From: an uncultured candidate division Zixibacteria bacterium | GTDB taxonomy: Bacteria > Zixibacteria > MSB-5A5 > GN15 > PGXB01 | NCBI GenBank assembly: GCA_937925655.1 | Contig: CALAMC010000010.1 | Location: 1-12,851, forward strand | Direction: 5' to 3' | DNA: 12,851 bases | Shown here: piece after piece, positions 1-4,451 of the stretch | Layout of the letters: each line of letters starts with the position of its first letter | Position numbering within the stretch: position 1 is the first letter of the stretch | Notes under the pieces: generated by a model | Told to the model about the DNA's origin: nothing | The model's database searches: none | Seen by the model: only the letters and a program-made list of their open reading frames with translations | Position numbers and translations under genes: made by a program

Positions 1-855
1 TATGCATACAATGCGCCACATTTTCTCGATATAACCAAATGCCATATTCAGATCGGTTTAGGCAATGACCCCATACTCCAAAATATCCCTTATATGGGAT
101 GCTGGCTATTAAATGAGTATATCATGCTTTATGCCGAAGATGTTGTTGCAGAAATCGAAAACACCCGAACCTTCCATCATTGGGAGTGGCGAGATTATAA
201 AGCGGATACCATTATTTATCGATATAATAATGATCAAAGAGAGGTTGGCTTTTTTGTCTGGCCTTCCTGGGCGGATAGTGTTCATTACTATAGAGCATAT
301 TTCACGGGCGGCCCGTTTCAATTAACACTGATATTCCCCCAATCGACCAAAACCAAGATATACAGCGATTCACTTTGTCATATATTCTGGGGTGCGCCGG
401 AGGGTGTCCTGAATTCCTGTTCTTTATACGTGGATTATTCAGCGGACAGTATGCAGTCCTGGACCAATATCATCGGGCCGGTGCCATATAATTATGGCTT
501 CACAAAAGACGCCGTGGGTCAATATTATTGGGACCCGCCTGATATAGATGCGGACAATTGTTTCCTGCGTATGCGTGCCCGCGATTATGTGGATAACGCC
601 GACACGCTGATCTCTCACCGATTCAAGATTGGGCCGAGCTTTATTTGCGGGGATGCGAATAATGACGAAGCGGTTAATTTGCTTGATATAACTTATTTGA
701 TATCCTTTTTATATGAATCAGGCCCGGCTCCTGTTCCATACGAAGCGGGCGACGTTAATAGCAGTGGGGGTGTTAATCTGCTTGACGTTCTGGATATGAT
801 AAATAACCTATATGATGAACCGATTGGGGACCCGGTACTTATTTGTCCCGAATAA
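1..855 (+). CDS. Secreted/surface protein with C-terminal dockerin type-I domain (5' truncated)
   Basis: The frame is open from the first base with no stop and no ATG before base 94, so the N-terminus lies outside the window; 284 residues are visible. Two dockerin-type calcium-binding repeats lie at the C-terminus, GDANNDEAVNLLDITYLI.. (bases 649-714) and GDVNSSGGVNLLDVLDMI.. (748-813), joined by a Pro-rich linker, followed by a short tail ending in ICPE. The preceding part (roughly bases 310-640) has the spacing of an Ig/FN3-like beta-sandwich: hydrophobic strands, a Y-S-A-D-S..W turn and a C-F-L-R-M-R strand. Its base composition looks AT-richer than the following galT. In dockerin-rich non-cellulolytic bacteria such domains are thought to mediate calcium-dependent folding or attachment of extracellular proteins. 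No catalytic domain is visible in this part, so the specific role is unknown. The dockerin call is firm; the sandwich call is tentative. Confidence 0.82.
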   Translation, partial: YAYNAPHFLDITKCHIQIGLGNDPILQNIPYMGCWLLNEYIMLYAEDVVAEIENTRTFHHWEWRDYKADTIIYRYNNDQREVGFFVWPSWADSVHYYRAYFTGGPFQLTLIFPQSTKTKIYSDSLCHIFWGAPEGVLNSCSLYVDYSADSMQSWTNIIGPVPYNYGFTKDAVGQYYWDPPDIDADNCFLRMRARDYVDNADTLISHRFKIGPSFICGDANNDEAVNLLDITYLISFLYESGPAPVPYEAGDVNSSGGVNLLDVLDMINNLYDEPIGDPVLICPE

Positions 856-863
856 GTATAGAT

Positions 864-887
864 GTCAAATCTCAAAGGAGATTTGAC
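864..887. repeat. Perfect 10-bp inverted repeat, 4-base loop
   Basis: GTCAAATCTC - AAAG - GAGATTTGAC, starting nine bases after the stop of the dockerin gene. No T tract follows on either strand, so it is not a classical intrinsic terminator. It may protect the 3' end of the mRNA or be a copy of a dispersed REP-like palindrome. The symmetry is certain; the function is inferred. Confidence 0.7.
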
Positions 888-928
888 CTACAAAAACTGA
901 CTTGCGAGGAGTTTGAATCAAGGACTGG

Positions 929-950
929 ATCCCGGGTCAAGGCCCGGGAT
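929..950. repeat. Perfect 8-bp GC-rich inverted repeat, REP-like
   Basis: ATCCCGGG - TCAAGG - CCCGGGAT, set in the context CTGG..GATGACAG. Similar palindromes of the form TGGATCCCGGGTCAAGnCCCGGGATGACA occur dispersed in several bacterial genomes; that resemblance is from memory and was not searched. There is no flanking T tract. It lies between the dockerin gene and galT, unrelated in sequence to the palindrome at 864-887. Confidence 0.6.
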
Positions 951-1008
951 GACAGCTTTCGCGAGGATGTCATAAACGGTAACAGCAGTAAGCATAGTCA
1001 GATTTATA

Positions 1009-1038
1009 TTGACATTCATCTCCCGCCGATAGTTACAT
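1009..1038 (+). promoter_or_regulatory. Possible sigma70-type promoter for galT
   Basis: A perfect -35 hexamer TTGACA (1009-1014) is followed after 18 bases by a weak -10 hexamer TTACAT (1033-1038). It would give a short leader of about 20-25 bases before the galT start. The -35 is convincing and the -10 is poor. Confidence 0.35.
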
Positions 1039-1067
1039 GATTAGGAATTGTATCGGGGGAGGATGAA

Positions 1068-2048
1068 ATGTCGGAGTTTCGTCAGAATCGAGCCACCAAA
1101 GAGTGGGTTATCATCGCACCGGGACGGGGCAAGCGCCCGTCCGATTTCGCCAAAGAACTCGCCCAGCGCGAGCCGTTGCCGTCATACAGCGAAAACTGCC
1201 CCTTCTGTCCGGGTAACGAAGAGCAGACGCCGGGGACGGTGTTTCATGCCGGTAAATGGAAACTTCGGGTGGTGCCGAACCGTTACGCGGCGCTGTCGCC
1301 GGAAATATCGGCCAGGCGCTATTTTGTCGGGACGTTTCTGGCCGCCGAAGGTTTCGGCATCGCCGAGGTCATCATCGAGAGCCCGCAACATAACAAGACG
1401 ATCGCGACCATGACGATCGACGAGGTAACCGATGTGCTCCGGGCGTACCGGGAACGTCAGAGGGAAATTTCCAAAAACGAGAAAATCAATCTGGTCACGA
1501 TTTTCCGTAATCATGGCTCGCGGGCGGGGACGTCGCTGGCGCATCCCCATTCGCAGTTGATCGCGACGCCGATTGTCCCGCCGCACGTGCGCTATCCGCT
1601 GGAGCAGGCAGTCCTGCACTATGATAAGTACGGAAGTTGCGTTTACTGCGACATGCTCGAGGAAGAGTTGAAACAAAAGGTACGGATCATAATCGAATCG
1701 CCCAATTTCGTGGTCTTCTGTCCCTTCGCGGCGCGGTCGCCGTTCGAGACGAGGATTTATCCGCGAAAACACCAGGCCAGCTATCTTCTGGCGGGCGACG
1801 ATGATCTGGCCGAACTGGCCGGGGTGCTTCACCAGATAATATGGAAAATGCACATTTTCCTGGGGGATCCGGATTACAATTATATTATTCGTTCGTCGCC
1901 GGTGGGCGACGAGGATACCCGCCATTTGCACTGGTACATGATAATCATACCGAAGATTACGACCCCGGCGGGGTTTGAAATCGGGTCGGGGATATATATC
2001 AATTCGGTGGCCCCGGAAGAGTCGGCGAAATGTTTGCGAGAGGCATAA
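1068..2048 (+). CDS. galT: Galactose-1-phosphate uridylyltransferase
   Basis: Cytosolic Leloir-pathway enzyme exchanging UMP between UDP-glucose and galactose-1-phosphate; 326 residues, close to the family's usual ~330-350. It has two HIT-superfamily halves. The zinc site is readable: CPFC (C44, C47), H108 in SPQH and H159 of the active-site HPH, matching the Cys-Cys-His-His ligands of the E. coli enzyme. H161 of HPHSQ is the expected uridylylated nucleophile. The second-half metal-site histidines appear as HLHW (H286, H288). An extra CVYC pair at 191-194 is additional. The start is supported by the purine-rich ribosome site GGGGGAGGA (1055-1063) just upstream. No galK, galE or galM lies beside it, so it seems to be a lone gene; it may serve UDP-sugar interconversion for surface polysaccharide rather than galactose catabolism. 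A related nucleotidyltransferase specificity cannot be excluded by sequence alone. Confidence 0.9.
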   Translation: MSEFRQNRATKEWVIIAPGRGKRPSDFAKELAQREPLPSYSENCPFCPGNEEQTPGTVFHAGKWKLRVVPNRYAALSPEISARRYFVGTFLAAEGFGIAEVIIESPQHNKTIATMTIDEVTDVLRAYRERQREISKNEKINLVTIFRNHGSRAGTSLAHPHSQLIATPIVPPHVRYPLEQAVLHYDKYGSCVYCDMLEEELKQKVRIIIESPNFVVFCPFAARSPFETRIYPRKHQASYLLAGDDDLAELAGVLHQIIWKMHIFLGDPDYNYIIRSSPVGDEDTRHLHWYMIIIPKITTPAGFEIGSGIYINSVAPEESAKCLREA

Positions 2049-2068
2049 GGACGCTGACGTGACCGTGA

Positions 2069-2758
2069 TTATTCGGTGACGAGAACGTAGCCGTCGCTGC
2101 GGACGGATTTGATGCGGAAGCCTTCTTTGGCGGCACCGGCCAGCTTTTTTCTCAAGCGTGATATTCGCAGATCGAGGCACCGGTTCTGGCCGTCGTAATT
2201 CATATTCAACAGCCGCCGGTATAATTCATCTCTGGAGACGGTTTGGCCCGGCCGACCGGCCAAAAACCAGAGCAGGTCGAATTCATTAGAGGTGACGGCA
2301 ATCGGGCGGCCGTCAATGCGGACGGTTCGGCTGTCACGGTCGATGAGCATGGGGCCGATTTTGACGACGGGGTCGCGATCACCAAAATCGGCTGTTGCCG
2401 GACGTCGGTGCAGCGCGGACAAGTGGGCGCGAAACAGCTCCGACGAAAACGGTTCGGCCATTACGGCGTCGGCACCGTTTTCCAGCAGAGTCAATTCATA
2501 GACGGGCGAAATCGTTTCGACCAGAACCAAAAGCGGCCCGCTGAACAGGTCGCGGATTCTGGTGCAGACTTGGGCGTCGCGGTGGAGGTTGCCATCGGCC
2601 CGGAAAAGGATCAACCCCGGCGCATAATGCGGCAGGACGGATTCGACCTTATCCGACGGGATACTCCCGAGAATTTCATAACCATCGGCATTAAGGTAAT
2701 TTTCTATCGATACGGCGTTGCCATCCGATTTTGTGATTATGATCGCGGACAAGGACAT
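2069..2758 (-). CDS. OmpR/PhoB-family regulator with degenerate receiver domain
   Basis: 229-residue protein with an N-terminal receiver-like fold (about 1-118) and a C-terminal winged-helix DNA-binding domain (about 130-229), the latter with the hallmark VTSNEFDLLWFLA, TVSRDELYRRL, LDLRISRLRKKL and KSVRSDGYVLV segments. The receiver has lost its chemistry: the acidic pair is TK (9-10), the phospho-acceptor position after PGLILF is Arg53, the switch Thr/Ser is Val80 (LLVLVE) and the conserved Lys is Glu102 (AEPF). It therefore probably acts without Asp phosphorylation as a DNA-binding repressor or activator. I chose ATG at 2758 because the open frame upstream to 2890 runs through the terminator of the EF-hand gene and adds 44 residues unlike any receiver; the ribosome site before 2758 is weak. 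No histidine kinase is nearby. It converges on galT with only 20 bases between the stops. Confidence 0.85.
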   Translation of the reverse strand: MSLSAIIITKSDGNAVSIENYLNADGYEILGSIPSDKVESVLPHYAPGLILFRADGNLHRDAQVCTRIRDLFSGPLLVLVETISPVYELTLLENGADAVMAEPFSSELFRAHLSALHRRPATADFGDRDPVVKIGPMLIDRDSRTVRIDGRPIAVTSNEFDLLWFLAGRPGQTVSRDELYRRLLNMNYDGQNRCLDLRISRLRKKLAGAAKEGFRIKSVRSDGYVLVTE

Positions 2759-2847
2759 AGGATCAACCCGACAAATCCACCCTCTATATTTCGTTTTCCT
2801 TATGACAATCGGATATGGAAAAAGACTAATGAAATTTCGCTTGATAC

Positions 2848-2881
2848 AAAAAAGGCAGAATGGCCCGACGGCCATTCTGCC
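2848..2881 (-). terminator. Intrinsic terminator of the EF-hand gene
   Basis: Perfect 12-bp arms, GGCAGAATGGCC (2854-2865) and GGCCATTCTGCC (2870-2881) with a 4-base loop. Six A on the plus strand (2848-2853) become a T tract after the stem in minus-strand sense. It sits 28 bases beyond the EF-hand stop. Confidence 0.93.
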
Positions 2882-2909
2882 GACATGCACAGACGATGGG
2901 ACATAGCCC

Positions 2910-3506
2910 TTAAATCACGATGTCAAGCGATGGGGCAAAATCACTTATGACTTGCGTGCTCAAGGATTCCGGGCGATACCCCGCGTTCATGGCGAAATTC
3001 ATGGGTGGCCTTTCGGGTGGAGTCATGGACTCGAATTCTTCCCGGCTGATGACACCGTCGCCATCGCTATCCAATGTCAAAATCCGGTCAGCCAGGTCGG
3101 CGGCCATGCCATCCGAATCTCCGGTTTTGGCAGTTATGACCGCGATTTCATCGGCATCAATTTGCCCGTCACCGTTCGTGTCCAGATCTGAAAACATTTG
3201 CTCACGCATCTTGGCGATCATGGTCTGGTCGAAGCCCATCGGGGGTTTTCCGGGGGGTTCGGGGAGTGTCATGGAATCGAATTCCTCTTTGCTGATTGTC
3301 CCGTCGCCGTTGGAATCGGCTTTATTGAGACAATCGACAAGATCAGCGGGAATTCGGTCCTGACTGTCGCTTTGAGATACGGCGGCCAGTTCTTCGGCGC
3401 CGATTTGGCCATCGCCATTGGTGTCGAGTCGGGCGAACATGCGCTCACGAATTTGAGCCAGCATATCAGAGGAAAGACTCGAACCGCTTTGAATTGCACC
3501 AACCAT
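2910..3506 (-). CDS. Four-EF-hand calcium-binding protein
   Basis: 198 residues with four canonical 12-residue EF-hand loops at 28-39 (DTNGDGQIGAEE), 64-75 (DSNGDGTISKEE), 109-120 (DTNGDGQIDADE) and 146-157 (DSDGDGVISREE). Each has Asp at 1, Asn/Asp at 3, Asp at 5, Gly at 6, a hydrophobic residue at 8 and Glu at 12, so all four should bind calcium. The protein is two similar halves offset by 81-82 residues, joined by a Pro/Gly-rich linker (LPEPPGKPPMG); another Pro-rich segment (PPERPPM) follows the second half. No signal peptide or membrane segment is seen, so it is probably cytosolic, or exported by a leaderless route. A strong ribosome site AGGAGG (3513-3518) lies 6 bases before the ATG. 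It is monocistronic, with its own terminator. The calmodulin-like role (calcium sensor or buffer) is inferred; the partner is unknown. Confidence 0.9.
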   Translation of the reverse strand: MVGAIQSGSSLSSDMLAQIRERMFARLDTNGDGQIGAEELAAVSQSDSQDRIPADLVDCLNKADSNGDGTISKEEFDSMTLPEPPGKPPMGFDQTMIAKMREQMFSDLDTNGDGQIDADEIAVITAKTGDSDGMAADLADRILTLDSDGDGVISREEFESMTPPERPPMNFAMNAGYRPESLSTQVISDFAPSLDIVI

Positions 3507-3533
3507 AATAAACCTCCTAAGGTTTGGTATGAC

Positions 3534-3580
3534 TGCCGAACCTCCGTCGGCAAGCCTTCTTTCTGATATAGCTCTTCGGC
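3534..3580 (-). promoter_or_regulatory. Leader of the EF-hand gene with two competing hairpins
   Basis: In the minus-strand transcript the segment TTCGGCA (3540-3534) can pair with the adjacent TGCCGA (3552-3547) or with GCCGAA further upstream (3580-3575), but not with both. The segment is about 15 bases from the AGGAGG ribosome site. This could be a small regulatory leader or chance; I do not recognise a known riboswitch class. Confidence 0.3.
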
Positions 3581-3589
3581 TCTAATTCG

Positions 3590-3599
3590 TTATGCATAA
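3590..3599. promoter_or_regulatory. Perfect 10-bp palindrome TTATGCATAA, possible operator
   Basis: The palindrome lies about 85 bases upstream of the EF-hand start, where its promoter would be expected; the minus-strand segment CATAAC within and beside it could serve as a weak -10 element. Function is inferred from position only. Confidence 0.25.
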
Positions 3600-3655
3600 G
3601 CGATTTAGGCCCGCAAAATTGTATCTTTATGTATCTGGTATTGAACGAGAAGAAA

Positions 3656-3683
3656 TAAAAAAACCCCGACGGTTGTCGGGGTT
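3656..3683 (-). terminator. Intrinsic terminator downstream of the RRM gene
   Basis: Perfect 9-bp arms AACCCCGAC (3662-3670) and GTCGGGGTT (3675-3683) with loop GGTT. A run of A on the plus strand (3657-3663) gives a T tract after the stem in minus-strand sense. It lies about 65 bases beyond the RRM stop. Confidence 0.9.
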
Positions 3684-3709
3684 ATTGGCTTAATAATGAT
3701 CTATAGTCA

Positions 3710-3729
3710 TCGGCCGATCAAACGGCCGA
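3710..3729 (-). other. Second hairpin in the 3' untranslated region of the RRM gene
   Basis: Perfect 7-bp arms TCGGCCG (3710-3716) and CGGCCGA (3723-3729) with a 6-base loop lie between the RRM stop codon and its terminator. There is no T tract. It may stabilise the mRNA; this is inferred. Confidence 0.45.
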
Positions 3730-3748
3730 AGCGATGTCACATTACGGT

Positions 3749-4021
3749 TTAGTAGCGCCGATTCATGCGGTTGTTGTCCGGGCGCGGGCGAGCTTCGCTG
3801 ATATTCAGAGCTCGTCCATCCATCTCCTTGCTGTTGAGGCCGGCGATGGCGGCTTTGGCTTCGGAATCATTGGTCATTTCTATAAAACCGAAACCTTTGG
3901 CTTTGCCCGTATCTCTGTCAGTGATAAGGTTTACGCTGGTGACTTCGCCGTAGCCTTCAAAGGCCTGACGGATTTGATCTTCGGTCGTCTTGAACGACAT
4001 GTTGCCGACATAGATTTTCAT
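3749..4021 (-). CDS. Small RNA-binding protein, single RRM domain
   Basis: 90-residue cytosolic protein that is almost entirely one RNA recognition motif. RNP2 is IYVGNM (3-8) and RNP1 is KGFGFIEM in the middle, with the usual ..AFEGYGEVTSVNLITDRDTGKAKGFGF.. pattern; a short basic tail follows (RPRPDNNRMNRRY). Bacterial single-RRM proteins of this kind, best known from cyanobacteria, bind RNA and are often cold- or stress-induced RNA chaperones. I chose the ATG at 4021 rather than the in-frame ATG at 4033. GGAG lies 6 bases before the inner ATG, within the codons an outer start would use, and family members start directly with M-x-I-Y-V-G-N. The transcript ends at a strong terminator. Regulation probably involves the long leader upstream. 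Confidence 0.92.
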   Translation of the reverse strand: MKIYVGNMSFKTTEDQIRQAFEGYGEVTSVNLITDRDTGKAKGFGFIEMTNDSEAKAAIAGLNSKEMDGRALNISEARPRPDNNRMNRRY

Positions 4022-4042
4022 TCTATGCTCCATTTTTCGCTT

Positions 4043-4127
4043 ATCCCGGGTCAGCCTCTCCGTTGCCGGAGATCATGACATCGAGATAAACCATTGTGTG
4101 CGCATGATTGCGCGTCGGTCCCGGGAT
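4043..4127 (-). promoter_or_regulatory. Potential structured 5' leader of the RRM gene
   Basis: In the minus-strand RNA an 8-bp outer helix can form between ATCCCGGG (4127-4120) and CCCGGGAT (4050-4043), 21 bases before the start codon. It encloses two perfect hairpins: GCGCA-ATCA-TGCGC (4113-4100) and TCTCCG-GCAA-CGGAGA (4072-4057). The latter has a GNRA-type tetraloop. Together they would make a three-way junction. CCCGGG is self-complementary, so the outer helix is the weakest part. A possible -10 element (TATAGT, 4195-4190) would place this inside the leader. Confidence 0.4.
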
Positions 4128-4322
4128 TCGGCTTTTTTTGGAGTACGTAAAAAACGAAAGCGTCTTCATCAAAGCAGAGGCGGAAACGAACTATAACTTT
4201 TCAATATATCGGCGTAACAGTAAAATGTCAATACATATTATATAATGGTTGGCGATATTTAATGGCTCCCCGGCATAAGCAGAGCGCGCGGGCATACAGA
4301 TAAGCGGCCAATACGCTTTGAG

Positions 4323-4351
4323 TTGACAAACGGGGGACTTCTTCTTATTGT
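4323..4351 (+). promoter_or_regulatory. Near-consensus sigma70-type promoter for the P-type ATPase
   Basis: Perfect -35 TTGACA (4323-4328), exactly 17 bases of spacer, and -10 TATTGT (4346-4351). Transcription would start near 4358, leaving a leader of about 95 bases before the ATPase start at 4452. Confidence 0.65.
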
Positions 4352-4451
4352 TAGTTTTCCGGGCAGAACAGGATAAGATATGAATCGGCAACGGGGCATT
4401 TTGTGCAATAAATTAACCGGGCGGACGGAACCAACAGAATAGAGGATAGAC

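Larger units (their letters stand above)
4022..4451. other. Gene-free divergent control region between the RRM and ATPase genes
   Basis: No coding frame with family resemblance is seen on either strand in these 430 bases. The left third holds the possible RRM leader (4043-4127). The middle (about 4140-4300) is AT-rich and shows nothing recognised beyond a possible minus-strand -10 at 4190-4195. The right part carries the ATPase promoter and its roughly 95-base leader. Confidence 0.6.

Noticed and set aside
864..887. Intrinsic terminator of the left dockerin gene
   Set aside because: The stem is strong but no T tract follows on either strand, so I report it as a palindrome only.
843..1040. 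Plus-strand frame of 65 codons after the dockerin gene
   Set aside because: It consists of the two intergenic palindromes and has no protein-like features.
1182..2180. Long minus-strand frame (332 codons) opposite galT
   Set aside because: It is antisense to a clearly recognised enzyme; its translation is Arg-rich and low in family-like patterns, the usual shadow of a GC-rich gene.
2759..2890. N-terminal extension of the response regulator to an ATG at 2890
   Set aside because: The extension overlaps the EF-hand terminator and adds 44 residues not seen in receiver proteins; the inner ATG at 2758 begins at the first receiver strand.
2243..2950. Plus-strand frame of 235 codons opposite the response regulator
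   Set aside because: The minus-strand regulator has convincing domain motifs; this frame also crosses the perfect terminator hairpin at 2854-2881 and has no recognisable domain.
3520..3600. Known riboswitch (c-di-GMP or others) before the EF-hand gene
   Set aside because: Some GC-rich stems superficially resemble the start of such aptamers, but the conserved loop sequences of known classes are not present.
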